From: Lacipirellula parvula
GTDB taxonomy: Bacteria; Planctomycetota; Planctomycetia; Pirellulales; Lacipirellulaceae
Reading direction: 5' to 3'
NCBI RefSeq assembly: GCF_009177095.1
Contig: NZ_AP021861.1
Span: forward strand, 2,896,501-2,960,500
Length of the DNA stretch: 64,000 bases
In this document: piece by piece, positions 54,176 to 62,974 of the stretch
Layout: each line of letters starts with the position of its first letter
How positions within the stretch are numbered: position 1 is the first letter of the stretch
The notes under the pieces: generated by a model
Database searches by the model: none
Told to the model about the DNA's origin: nothing
Seen by the model: the letters and a program-made list of their open reading frames with translations, nothing else
Translations under genes and position numbers: made by a program

Positions 54176-55429
54176 TCAGTAAGTAACGCCGACGCGGGCC
54201 ATCATCGTGTCGTCGAGCGAGACGTCGGGCGTGGCGCTCTGGTAGTCGAGTTCGCGCGCGAAGACGTAGCCGGTTTCGAAGCGGGTAGCGAGCCCGTTGA
54301 GAATCTTCCGTTCGAAGCCGACGACGACGCGGATGTCGCTGTAGCTGATCGTATCGATCTCTTGATCGGAGGGGCGGGTAATGCTCCAAATGCCGCCGCC
54401 GAATTCGCCGCCGATGTAGAACCAGCGTTCGTCTTCGGGGGTGCTCGCGGCGGTTTGCCAAGAGAACCGCGGCCGCGGGAAGACGAGGTCGAGACGCGTC
54501 CGCGGCATTTCGGCGGGTTCGATGATCAGGCCGGCAATCGGCAGCACAGTGGCGCCAGCGCGGTTGAGGTACGCGACGCCGAAGATCCACTTCTTGCCGG
54601 GCGTGGCCTCGTAGACGCCGATGCCGCGGCCAGTGACGCGGGTGGCGTTACTGTAGCTTTGTTCGAAGTCGCTGTAGTAGCCGACGCCAACGCCGACGTC
54701 CATCGCCCAGGGGCCGTCGCCGAATTTGCGGAGATGGCGGAAGTCGACCGAGGCGTCGTAAAGCGTGCTCGGGATGTCGAGGGCGGCGGCGTTCTCCAGC
54801 AGGTGCGTGCCGAAGTGGGGCGTCACGAGCAGCGGCGTGTCGCGGCGGAAGAAGGGAAAGCCGAGGACGACGCCGGCTTCGATGTCGCCCATGCCGAGGG
54901 TATCGGGCTCGTCGCTCATCCGCGGGAGCCAGGTGCCGGTGAAGTAAATCTTCTGGAAGACGCCGGCGCGGGCGCCGGGGGGAAGTTCGCTCGCCGCCTC
55001 GGGCGCCATTTGGTTTTCGGGGGCGACGGTTTCTTCGGCGAGATTGGCAACGCGAAGGTTCGGATCGACGCCGGGCGTGAGCGTGGCAGGAAGCTGGTCG
55101 ATATCGATCGGCGTGATCGGCTCGGGCGTCCAGGGCGTCGGCGTGATCACCGACGACGCGGGAGGCTGGTTGCCGTTGGCGTTCGATTGCGTCTGCAGCG
55201 TAGAGTACGCGGGGTGCGGTACGCCGGCGAACGGGGAGTCGGACGCCGTCGCTGTGTAGGGCTCCGCGGTTTGTGCGGTCGCAACGAGTGGCGCGAACAT
55301 TAGCGCGGCGCCTGCAGCGGCTGCTAGCAAGCGACGGGTAACGCCGGCTAATTTTGCGGCGCGTCGCCGCCCTGAGCGCGTGGCGAGCGCTGGATCTGCT
55401 AGCAATTTGAAGAGTGGGGCGACGCTCAA
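54176..55429 (-). CDS. Putative outer-membrane beta-barrel protein, paralogue 2 of the pair
   Basis: 417 residues, TTG start at 55429 overlapping the previous stop (TTGA). A long basic N-region then a signal peptide ending near LVATAQ. A Pro/Thr-rich segment precedes a region of alternating aromatic strands (MDVGVGVGYYSDFEQ, IGVYEATPGKKWIFGVAYL, RWFYIGGEFGGGIWSI) ending VGVTY, as in barrels. It shares block order with the next upstream gene. Family probably planctomycete-specific; function unknown. Confidence 0.75.
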   Translation of the reverse strand: MSVAPLFKLLADPALATRSGRRRAAKLAGVTRRLLAAAAGAALMFAPLVATAQTAEPYTATASDSPFAGVPHPAYSTLQTQSNANGNQPPASSVITPTPWTPEPITPIDIDQLPATLTPGVDPNLRVANLAEETVAPENQMAPEAASELPPGARAGVFQKIYFTGTWLPRMSDEPDTLGMGDIEAGVVLGFPFFRRDTPLLVTPHFGTHLLENAAALDIPSTLYDASVDFRHLRKFGDGPWAMDVGVGVGYYSDFEQSYSNATRVTGRGIGVYEATPGKKWIFGVAYLNRAGATVLPIAGLIIEPAEMPRTRLDLVFPRPRFSWQTAASTPEDERWFYIGGEFGGGIWSITRPSDQEIDTISYSDIRVVVGFERKILNGLATRFETGYVFARELDYQSATPDVSLDDTMMARVGVTY

Positions 55430-56727
55430 AAATCAAATCCCAGTCGGAACATGATCGTATCGTCGAGGTTATATTCGGGCGGCAGGTTCGTCTGGGAGTA
55501 GACAATCTCGCGATCGAAGACGTAACCGATCTCGGCGTGGCCGTGCAGGCGGGTTTGCGTTTCCCATTCAAGGCCGAGCATCACGCGAATGTCGTTGTAG
55601 TCGATGTCGTCCCGGGCGCCGTCGGCGGGGCCGTCTTCGGAGCGGGTAATCGTCCAGGCGCCGCCGCCGTATTCGCCGGCGACGTACCACCACCATTGGA
55701 TTTGGCCGAGGTTCTGGAATCGCTTGCGGATCTTGGGGTTCGGGAACAGGAGCCACAGGTCCCACTCAGGATTCGGGCGCCAGTAGACGCCGCCAGCCGG
55801 CAAGATTTTGACTTTGTTGCGGTCGAGGTACCAGACGCCGGCATGGACGTCCATCTTCGGCGAGAGCGTGTAGACGCCCAAGCCGCGACCCATAAAACGC
55901 ATCGAGCGGCTATCGAAGTAAGAGAAGTCGCTCCAGACGCCGGTGCGGAAGCCGAGGTCGGCGCTCAGGCGTTCGGTGAGCTTCGGACTCCAGGCGGTGT
56001 CGAGGTAGGCGTCGTAGACGCGCGGCGGCAGGTCGGCGTTCGGGCCGCTGGGGCCTTCGAGCCAGTTGAAGGCGAAGCCGGGGGTGATCAGGAGCGGCGT
56101 GTCGGGATTGCGGAAGATGGGGACGCCGAACGTGGCGGCCATTTCGAGCCGATTCCATGCGAGCTGGTCGGGGTTGTGATTGCCCATCAGGTACGTCGAC
56201 TCGACCGTGAGCTGCTGCATGAACCGCTGCAGCCGCGAGGTGGAGCCGTCGGGATTCGTGTAGTCGTAAGTGCCGCGATTCCACTGCACTGTCGGCATGT
56301 TCTGCAGGATGTTGCTGTTCGGCGGCGGAGCGTACGGAATGCCCTGCATCGGCGGCGCGACGGTGGCGGGATTCATGCCGTAGGGCGTGACGGTTGGGGG
56401 CGCGGCGCCGAAGTTCGGCGTGAGCGCCGGCGCCGAGTACGGAACGTCGATCGGCGGGGCCGCCATGCCGGGAGCGGCGTAGGGATCGAAGCTTTGGATG
56501 GCTGGCGTGAGCGAAGGCTGCGGCGTCGCGGGGTAGACGGGCGACGGCGCCGCTGCGAACGGACTGGCGGGGGCGACGCTTGATGGAAATTGGACGCGTT
56601 GCGCGTGAATTTTTGTTGCAGCGAGCGCGCACCAACAGCCGATCACTGAAATGATGAGGGTGAATGCGCGCCGATGGTGGACGGATGCTGGCAACTCGGA
56701 GCGGCCTCGAACGGTCGGAATCTGCAA
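55426..56727 (-). CDS. Putative outer-membrane beta-barrel protein, paralogue 1 of the pair
   Basis: 433 residues from TTG 56727 (a later TTG at 56694 is also possible). Signal-like segment LIISVIGCWCALAATKIHAQ, then a Pro/Ala-rich segment rich in AAPS/YAPP, then barrel strands (LLITPGFAFNW, MDVHAGVWYLDRNKVKIL, QWWWYVAGEYGGGAWTI, HAEIGYVFDREIVY) and terminal LGFDF, the C-terminal Phe typical of BAM substrates. Confidence 0.75.
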   Translation of the reverse strand: MQIPTVRGRSELPASVHHRRAFTLIISVIGCWCALAATKIHAQRVQFPSSVAPASPFAAAPSPVYPATPQPSLTPAIQSFDPYAAPGMAAPPIDVPYSAPALTPNFGAAPPTVTPYGMNPATVAPPMQGIPYAPPPNSNILQNMPTVQWNRGTYDYTNPDGSTSRLQRFMQQLTVESTYLMGNHNPDQLAWNRLEMAATFGVPIFRNPDTPLLITPGFAFNWLEGPSGPNADLPPRVYDAYLDTAWSPKLTERLSADLGFRTGVWSDFSYFDSRSMRFMGRGLGVYTLSPKMDVHAGVWYLDRNKVKILPAGGVYWRPNPEWDLWLLFPNPKIRKRFQNLGQIQWWWYVAGEYGGGAWTITRSEDGPADGARDDIDYNDIRVMLGLEWETQTRLHGHAEIGYVFDREIVYSQTNLPPEYNLDDTIMFRLGFDF

Positions 56728-56826
56728 GATGCGGAATTTCGCGGCAGATTAGTACCAATCGAAGCGGGTTGGCGTCAAGGTTGGCGCGTGGCCCTGGCGG
56801 AATACACGGCGCTGCTAGCGGCGTTC

Positions 56827-56913
56827 TTAGCCCGGGCTCCGCCCGGGGGTAGCACAACGCGCGACGACGTCGACCGGTATGGCGGCCGACCCCCGGGCGG
56901 AGCCCGGGGCTAA
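56827..56913. repeat. Inverted repeat of the GGCTCCGCC type, arms 56827-56850 and 56889-56913
   Basis: Arms match apart from one extra G: CCCGGGCTCCGCCCGGG within TTAGCC...GGCTAA ends. The stop codon of the RlmM-like gene (56910-56912) lies inside the right arm. Confidence 0.85.
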
Positions 56914-58121
56914 ATGGGCGATTCGGGGTGGTCGCTCGGTGCTGGCGCGGCGGGTGGCGTCGAAATGCCGGGGCCGCTGGGCCGTTTGCCTGTCGGTCGC
57001 TTGCGCGTGCCGGCGGTGCGGAGGACGCGGCGTTGGCCGCGGCTGCGGAGCGCGGCCAAGCAGATCTCTTGGCGGTTGAATGCTAGCTGCCGGAGTCGCA
57101 CGTCGCGGTAGCCCCAACTGCGGACGCGCTCCACGAACGCGGGGAACTCGTCGACGAGCGCCAGGTCAGGCAGCTTCAGCGTCAGCAGCATTCCGCGAAT
57201 CGAGATGCCGGGGTGCTTCACGACCGCTTCGACGGCGTCGAGCGTGAACGACGGCGCCACGTTCATATCGGCGGCGAGCCACTGCACATGGCGGAAGACC
57301 TTGCGCGAGGTCTCGACCGAGCGGCTGCGAACGTGCGTGAAGTTGGGGTCGGCCAGAACTGATTCGTCCACCTCGGCGGGGTCAACGCCGATCACTTCGA
57401 GCCCCGCATCGAGCAGCGCCTGCGACGCGCCGCCGGGGGCGCAGCCGAGTTCAACGACCCGCTCGCCGCGAGACATCGGCAGCGAGGCCCAACTCATCGC
57501 TTCGGCCATCTTCAAGTAGGCACGCGAGACGGCGTGTTCGGGGAGTTCTAAATCGGGGACGCCCCCTGGCCACGAGGCGACGCGGCTGGTCGTCCGATGG
57601 CAGCCGACGAACCATTGATTCGGTTCGATGAGCGACACGTCGAGCACCCATCGATTGCGCGGCGTCGACCGGCCGGCGGCGGAATCGGGGCGGAGCGACT
57701 CGATGGGCGAGAGCTCGCGGATGGCCTCTTCGGCCTCGTCCGCAAGAATGGTAGGGCCGGGTTCGAAGCCGCGCTCGCCGGGAGTCCGTTCGTCGCGTTG
57801 CCAGACGTGCAGGCCGGCGACTTCGTGCGACTCGAGAAACGCCTGCACGTCAGGGAGTTGCCAGAGTTGCGCGGCGAGATCGTGGAGGCGCTCGCCTTTG
57901 ACCGATCCAAGTGAGAAGCCGCTCGTGCGGGCGAAGACCGCGGGAAGGGCGAACTTCTCGGGATCGGTGCACGGAGCGTCGAGCTTGAACGTGACGAACC
58001 CCGGCCGCGAGAAGGCTGGGCGGAGTTGCGGGGCGCGGACAGCGAGTTCGCGCTTGAGGACGGCCTCGGCCCCGTGTTGGCAGACGGCGTAGAGGAACTG
58101 AGGTTGCCAGGGGGTGGGCAT
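56910..58121 (-). CDS. RlmM-like 2'-O-ribose methyltransferase (23S rRNA)
   Basis: 403 residues from the ATG at 58121. N-terminal THUMP-like region (FLYAVCQHGAEAVLKRELA) and a C-terminal FtsJ domain: SAM-binding VVELGCAPGGASQALLDAG, catalytic Asp in WLAADMNVAPS and Lys in LLTLKLPDLA. It resembles RlmM, which methylates C2498 of 23S rRNA; target inferred. A basic C-terminal tail follows (GTRKRPTGKRPSG). Confidence 0.85.
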   Translation of the reverse strand: MPTPWQPQFLYAVCQHGAEAVLKRELAVRAPQLRPAFSRPGFVTFKLDAPCTDPEKFALPAVFARTSGFSLGSVKGERLHDLAAQLWQLPDVQAFLESHEVAGLHVWQRDERTPGERGFEPGPTILADEAEEAIRELSPIESLRPDSAAGRSTPRNRWVLDVSLIEPNQWFVGCHRTTSRVASWPGGVPDLELPEHAVSRAYLKMAEAMSWASLPMSRGERVVELGCAPGGASQALLDAGLEVIGVDPAEVDESVLADPNFTHVRSRSVETSRKVFRHVQWLAADMNVAPSFTLDAVEAVVKHPGISIRGMLLTLKLPDLALVDEFPAFVERVRSWGYRDVRLRQLAFNRQEICLAALRSRGQRRVLRTAGTRKRPTGKRPSGPGISTPPAAPAPSDHPESPI

Positions 58122-58319
58122 GAGAGGCGGGGGCAGTGCTTGGGTGAGTCGGGGCTTAGGTGGCAAACGGGCGCGGATATTGCGGGTGGGCTCACCCACC
58201 ATATCGCCAGAGAGCGTGGCTCTCCGGCTTGCTGGGCGTCTCCCAGCGTCGCTGAATTTGGGGTAACCTCACATTGTAGCAGACGGTTGCCAGGCAGATA
58301 GTTACGGAGGTTTTCAGGC

Positions 58320-58712
58320 ATGAGCGAGCAAACGAAGTCAAATGACGCCGAATTGCGGGCCCGGCTAACCCCCGAGCAGTACCACGTCACTCAGGAAAAA
58401 GGAACCGAGCGGGCCTTCACTGGGAAGTACTGGAACCATAAGGAAGACGGCAAATACCACTGCATCGTCTGCGGCGAGTTGCTGTTCGACTCGTCGACGA
58501 AGTTCGATTCTGGCTGCGGGTGGCCGAGCTTCAACCAACAAGTGACGCCCGAGGCGATCGACGTCCACGCGGACCATAGCCACGGGATGGTGCGGGAGGA
58601 GATTGTGTGCCACAAGTGCGGGGCGCATTTGGGGCATGTCTTTCCTGACGGGCCGAAGCCGACGGGGCTGCGGTATTGCGTGAACTCGGCTTCGATTCAG
58701 TTTGAGAAGTAG
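58320..58712 (+). CDS. msrB: Peptide-methionine (R)-S-oxide reductase MsrB
   Basis: 130 residues, GGAGG 9 nt before the [12 protein letters not shown] and CHKCGAHLG form the zinc site, GCGWPSF and [11 protein letters not shown] the active site, with catalytic Cys120. Repairs oxidised methionine. Complete single-domain MsrB. Confidence 0.96.
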   Translation: MSEQTKSNDAELRARLTPEQYHVTQEKGTERAFTGKYWNHKEDGKYHCIVCGELLFDSSTKFDSGCGWPSFNQQVTPEAIDVHADHSHGMVREEIVCHKCGAHLGHVFPDGPKPTGLRYCVNSASIQFEK

Positions 58713-58725
58713 AGCGAAGAGGATT

Positions 58726-58926
58726 AACCGCCAAGGATGCCAAGGTGCGCCAAGGAAATGCAAAGGAACTAATTACCACGACGACACAACGATCACGACG
58801 AAAAACTAATAAGAAAAAGTTTTGAGCGGATTTCCTCTCACGAAGTCTTTCCTTCGTGTCCGTTGTGTCGTCGTGGTAAATATCTTTCCTGTATTTCCTT
58901 GGCGAACCTTGGCGTCCTTGGCGGTT
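58726..58926. repeat. Nested word-repeat hairpins (CGCCAAGG outer, CACGACGACA inner)
   Basis: Outer arms 58726-58758 and 58894-58926 use the same 10-nt word class as 40603-40778 (CGCCAAGG). Inner arms 58773-58791 and 58851-58879 use CACGACGACACAACG words, as in the sucC-sucD gap. It lies between convergent stops (58712 and 58939). Confidence 0.9.
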
Positions 58927-58938
58927 CGATTCCTTTCT

Positions 58939-61281
58939 TCACCGCCCCGCGGGTCGTAGGGGGCTGTGGGCGAGGACGAAGCGGCGTTCGCCGGCTGTAG
59001 CGAATTTCACTGTCGCGCGGCGGTTGGCGCCGCTGCCGCTGAGGGCGACGATCTTACCCGGGCCATGCTCGGGGTGCATCACCGTCATTCCCTGTGCGAA
59101 GGCATCGGGCGAGATGCCTGAGGCGGCGAGCGGTTTCGCGCCGGCGAGACGGGCGGCCGTCGTGACTTGCGACGCGGGGATCGACTTGGCGGGAGCGGGC
59201 GCGGCGTTGGCGCCGAATGCGAACGAGTCGTCGTCTTCCGTTGGCGCTTCTGCTTCGACGCCGTGATCGTCGACGGCCGGGTCGATTTCGAAGTGGTGCG
59301 AGTCGTCGTGCAGGTCGTGAACGTCCTCCCAGTCCGTCGGCACGTCCCAGCCGCCGGGGGCGCCGATCGAGACCAACTCCATCTCTTCACGCGGCATTTC
59401 TAATAGGAACGGGCTCGGCACGGTGCGACGGCGTTGGCCGCGGAAGTCGCGGTGGACGGCGTAGCTGAGTTGCAGGTGCTCCTTCGCGCGGGTAATGCCG
59501 ACGAACGCTAGCCGCCGTTCTTCTTCCATTTGCTCGTCGTCGTTGAGACTCCGCTCGTGCGGGAGCAGGCCTTGCTCGAACGCGACGACGAACACGACGG
59601 GAAACTCGAGCCCCTTCGCGGCGTGTAGGGTCATCATCGTCACTTTGTCGCTCTCGGTCTCCCAACTGTCTGTCTCGTTGACGAGCCAAGCGTTCTCGAG
59701 GTACTCCTCCAAGTGGCCGCCGCCGGGGTGGGCTTCGTCGAACTGCCGCGCGTCGGTGAGGAGTTCTTCGATGTTGGCGAGGCGATTGAGGTCGTCTTCC
59801 GATTCGCTGTCTTGCAGGCCCTCGCGATATTTCGTTTCCGTGAGGATGGTGCCGAGGATTTCCTCGAGTGCGGCGCCGGCCAGCAAGCTGAGTCTATCGA
59901 TTAAGGCTGCGAACTGGGCAACCGACTTGATCGCGCGGGCGTTCAGCCCTTCGACTTGCCCCGCTTCGCGGCAGGCGTCGAGGAGCGAGATGCCGTGCTG
60001 GTAGGCGAACTCGCTGAGGCGGTCGATCGTCTTGCGGCCGATGCCGCGGACCGGCGTGTTGATCGTACGGAGCGTCGCCTGATCGTCGCGCGGGTTGTTG
60101 ATCAGTTGGCAGTAGGCCAGCACGTCCTTGATTTCTTTGCGCTGATAGAACTCTTGGCCGCGGATCATCTGGTAGGGGATGCCATGCTCGCGGAGCCCAC
60201 GCTCAAGCACGCGCGAGAGGGCGTTGACGCGGTAGAAGATCGCAAAGTCGCGCGGTCGACGGCCGGCGGCGATACCTGCCGCGATCTGATCGGCGATGCC
60301 GCGGGCTTCGTCGTCTTGCGTCGAATACTGCACGAGCTTCACCGGATCGCCTTCGGCGTTGTCGGTGAAGAGCGACTTCGCCTTGCGGCGCATGTTCGAG
60401 CGAATGAGCTGATCGGCGACGCGGAGCACCGCCTTCGTGCTGCGGTAGTTTTGCTCGAGCCGAACGACGCGGACCTGCGGGAAGTCGGTCTCGAACTGCA
60501 GGATGTTTTTGATGTCGGCGCCGCGCCAACCGTAGATCGATTGATCGGGGTCGCCCGTGGCGGCGAGATTCGGGTGGTCGACCGACATTGCGCGAACCAT
60601 CACGTATTGCGCCCGGTTCGTGTCTTGATACTCATCGACGAGGATGAAGCGATAGCGTTCGTCGAGCTCGGCGCGGACGTCGTCGTTTACGTAGAGCATG
60701 TTCGCGACGTGCAGCAGCAAGTCGTCGAAGTCGACTGCCGACGAGGCGAGCAAGCGTTGCTGGTAAGCGGGGTAAACCTCGGCGACGATTTGGCTGAGCG
60801 GGCTGCCGATGCGGGGTTCGTAGCGATCGGCGGTAATGAGCTGGTTCTTCGCGGCGCTGATCGCGGCGGCGATGCGGTCGGGCGAGTAATGGGCCGTGCG
60901 GATCTTGCCGGCCTCGATGACGCGCTTGAGCGTTTGGCGGGAGTCGTCGGTGTCGTAGATCGTGAAGTTGGGCGTCAGGCCGACGAAGCCGGCGTACTCG
61001 CGCAGCAGCCGGGCGCCGAAGCGATGGAAGGTGCTAACCCAGACGCGCGAGCCGGGGGACATCGTCTCGACGCGGAGCTTCATCTCCTCCGACGCTTTGT
61101 TCGTGAAGGTGAGGGCGAGAATCTCGCGCGGGCGGACCCCTTCGCGCAGCAGGTGAGCGATGCGGTGGGTGACGACGCGGGTCTTGCCGCTGCCGGGGCC
61201 GGCGAGGACGAGCATCGGCCCTTCGACGTGGCGGACGGCTTCGCATTGGGCGGGATTGAGGTTGGCGAACAGCGGGTCCAC
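58939..61281 (-). CDS. pcrA: UvrD/PcrA-type ATP-dependent DNA helicase
   Basis: 780 residues from the GTG at 61281, chosen because GAAGGA lies 6 nt before it and VDPLFANLNPAQCEAV is the usual start; a TTG at 61323 would add 14 residues. Walker A is GPGSGKT at 28-34, with LTFTNKASEEM, FILVDEYQDTN and GDPDQSIYGWRGA, TMMTLHAAKGLEFPVVF and VGITRAKEHL as motifs Ia-VI. A C-terminal tudor-like module (MTVMHPEHGPGKIVAL) fits PcrA, the type that binds RNA polymerase. Acts in repair and replication-transcription conflicts. Confidence 0.95.
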   Translation of the reverse strand: MDPLFANLNPAQCEAVRHVEGPMLVLAGPGSGKTRVVTHRIAHLLREGVRPREILALTFTNKASEEMKLRVETMSPGSRVWVSTFHRFGARLLREYAGFVGLTPNFTIYDTDDSRQTLKRVIEAGKIRTAHYSPDRIAAAISAAKNQLITADRYEPRIGSPLSQIVAEVYPAYQQRLLASSAVDFDDLLLHVANMLYVNDDVRAELDERYRFILVDEYQDTNRAQYVMVRAMSVDHPNLAATGDPDQSIYGWRGADIKNILQFETDFPQVRVVRLEQNYRSTKAVLRVADQLIRSNMRRKAKSLFTDNAEGDPVKLVQYSTQDDEARGIADQIAAGIAAGRRPRDFAIFYRVNALSRVLERGLREHGIPYQMIRGQEFYQRKEIKDVLAYCQLINNPRDDQATLRTINTPVRGIGRKTIDRLSEFAYQHGISLLDACREAGQVEGLNARAIKSVAQFAALIDRLSLLAGAALEEILGTILTETKYREGLQDSESEDDLNRLANIEELLTDARQFDEAHPGGGHLEEYLENAWLVNETDSWETESDKVTMMTLHAAKGLEFPVVFVVAFEQGLLPHERSLNDDEQMEEERRLAFVGITRAKEHLQLSYAVHRDFRGQRRRTVPSPFLLEMPREEMELVSIGAPGGWDVPTDWEDVHDLHDDSHHFEIDPAVDDHGVEAEAPTEDDDSFAFGANAAPAPAKSIPASQVTTAARLAGAKPLAASGISPDAFAQGMTVMHPEHGPGKIVALSGSGANRRATVKFATAGERRFVLAHSPLRPAGR

Positions 61282-61868
61282 GGGCGATCCTTCGAGGCGG
61301 CTTTCGATTGCAGTAGCTAGCAATAGGTATGGTACGCCTGTCCAGTTCGGTGCGCCAATGCTCGCGGTACTGTCGCGGGCTGAATGCGGGGAGGTTTAAC
61401 CACGAAACACACGAAACAGACGAAAAGAAGGAGGGAGATTTGCTGTTCGAATAGCTCGAAGAATGGGAAGCGGATTTACGCGAATGAGCGCGGAGTTTCG
61501 CGGATTGTTGCAGGCTGGAATCTCATTGATTGAGAGCCGGTGCTGTCGTCACGGGCGCGCTCGAACGCGGGTTCCTTCTTCTCTCTTCTTCTTTCGTTCC
61601 TTTCGTGTGTTTCGTGGTTAATCTCTTCGCCCCCTCGCGCGAGTTGGCCTGCTAGCATCGTCGCGACGCCGGTGAGGCAAGTTTGAAAAAATGATGCGGT
61701 TTGGGAGAGATTTACGCGCGCAAGACGAGAGTCGTTTGATATATTGCCACGCAAGTCAGGGCTGTCGCATCGGAGGCGACTTCGCGATCCCGGTGCAGGA
61801 TGACGGCCGCCGCTATCGTGCCGGCGCATGGGGCACTGGGTTTCTTACGTTAGGGGAGGGATTCCCGC
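61282..61868. other. 587-nt divergent region with a word-repeat hairpin (CACGAAACA words)
   Basis: Arms 61396-61430 and 61589-61622: words CCACGAAACA, CACGAAACAG, ACGAAAAG, mirrored in the second arm. Inside it is a single arm of another word class (GCGGATTTACGCG ... GAGTTTCGCGGATT near 61471-61506), an apparent remnant. Presumably also holds the promoters of pcrA and the alpha-CTD gene. Confidence 0.75.
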
Positions 61869-62138
61869 ATGTCGCGCATACCGCTCAATCAAGTCGAACT
61901 AGCCAACCAAGGTCTCAAGGATCGGTTGGAGATGAGCACGGCCGAAATCGGCCTCGCAGTTCGCACCACCAACTGCCTCGAAGAGCGGGGCATCTTCACG
62001 GTGAACGATTTGCTGCATTGCACTCGCGATGACTTGCTCAGCATTTCGAACTTCGGCGAGAAGACGTTGGAAGAGGTTTACAAGTCGCTGGAGAAGATCG
62101 GCTTCTGCCGTCCGGTTCGCCCGGGTCGGCCTCGCTAG
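61869..62138 (+). CDS. Stand-alone RNA polymerase alpha C-terminal domain protein
   Basis: 89 residues; GGGGAGGG 8 nt before the ATG. The core LAVRTTNCLEERGIFTVNDL followed by LHCTRDDLLSISNFGEKTLEEV reproduces the helix-hairpin-helix alpha-CTD fold, including the 'NFGxKTL' turn. No N-terminal alpha domain is present, and the extra about 25 residues at the start are helical. It could bind UP-element DNA or an activator and compete with the alpha subunit. Stand-alone copies occur in several phyla; the role here is inferred. Confidence 0.9.
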   Translation: MSRIPLNQVELANQGLKDRLEMSTAEIGLAVRTTNCLEERGIFTVNDLLHCTRDDLLSISNFGEKTLEEVYKSLEKIGFCRPVRPGRPR

Positions 62139-62180
62139 TTGCTGATCGCTGGTCATTGACCGCAGCGTTGGTTCTTTGAA

Positions 62181-62325
62181 TGCGGGGAGGTTGGCCACGA
62201 AACACACGAAAAGACACGAAACAAAGAATTGAGTTAGTGGGGGAGAACGTTCTTTAGCTTCTCTCTGTTCCCAGTTTTTTCTTTCGTGTCATTTCGTGTG
62301 TTTCGTGGTTAAAAATCTCCCCGCA
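62181..62325. repeat. Word-repeat hairpin (CACGAAACA words) with T-run, after the alpha-CTD gene
   Basis: Arms 62181-62226 and 62280-62325; the outermost TGCGGGGAG pairs with CTCCCCGCA. Words CCACGAAACA, CACGAAAAGA, CACGAAAC are mirrored. TTTTTT follows at 62326, so this element can also serve as a terminator. Confidence 0.9.
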
Positions 62326-62347
62326 TTTTTTAATGGCTCAAAGGCAA

Positions 62348-62470
62348 CCGCCAAGGACTCCAAGGACAGGGAATGCAGGTAGTAGTCGCAGCGCCGCTAT
62401 CAACGCAGCAGTGCGTTTGGTAGAGGGTTTCGAATTGATTGGCGTTTATCTGCGTTCATCGGCGGTTCCA
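62348..62470. repeat. Truncated nested element: left CGCCAAGG arm and right CGCCGAT arm only
   Basis: The left arm words (CCGCCAAGGA, CTCCAAGGA) at 62348-62370 and the right arm words of the other class (TTATCTGCGTTCATCGGCGG) at about 62445-62468 lack their partners. The order matches a nested element like 40603-40778 after an internal deletion. The remaining gap to 62974 shows nothing but a weak hairpin GCAACGCG/CGCGTTGC near 62568-62594. Confidence 0.7.
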
Positions 62471-62974
62471 TTTCTTTTCCCGATTCCCCTCCGCGAATCG
62501 AACACGCCGGGCGTGTGGTTCGTACGGGGCGGTGTGCGCGGGCGGCTGATTTGAGTGCTGTCTGAGTGCAACGCGCCCAGGGGGGCCGCGTTGCGTTTTG
62601 GCAACATCGCCGCCAATTGGGTCCCTTTTCGGGCCTCTTCTCGCCAGGATGGCGTCGCGGCGCAGCGGGGCAAGCTACGCTTTCACCAATGAGCGGCCGA
62701 TCGGCTGCCGGCATGCGGGTTGCTCTGTTTGCGGGGGCGTTCACGAGAATTCAATGAATTCGCGATGGCGCCGCTGGCAGATGGAGATGAATTTCGCGGT
62801 TGGCGTCGAGCGCCGTGCAAGCTTTTCCCAGAGCGCAGATTCTCCCCAGAATGTATTGACGACCAAATGGCGCGGCGGGAACGAATAATCGTTGCCAACG
62901 GGCCGGTCGGCAGAGTAAAGATGAAGGTTGGGGGATCAACTCTCCTCGTACACTTTTGCGAGAAGGCAGAAATC

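Noticed and set aside
40603-62325. CRISPR-like reading of the short tandem words
   Set aside because: Words are imperfect, contiguous and mirrored, with no unique spacers of constant length and no cas genes.
62566-62888. Small open frames between the alpha-CTD gene and the Cys-rich gene
   Set aside because: No ribosome binding site or family resemblance; frames overlap one another in both strands.
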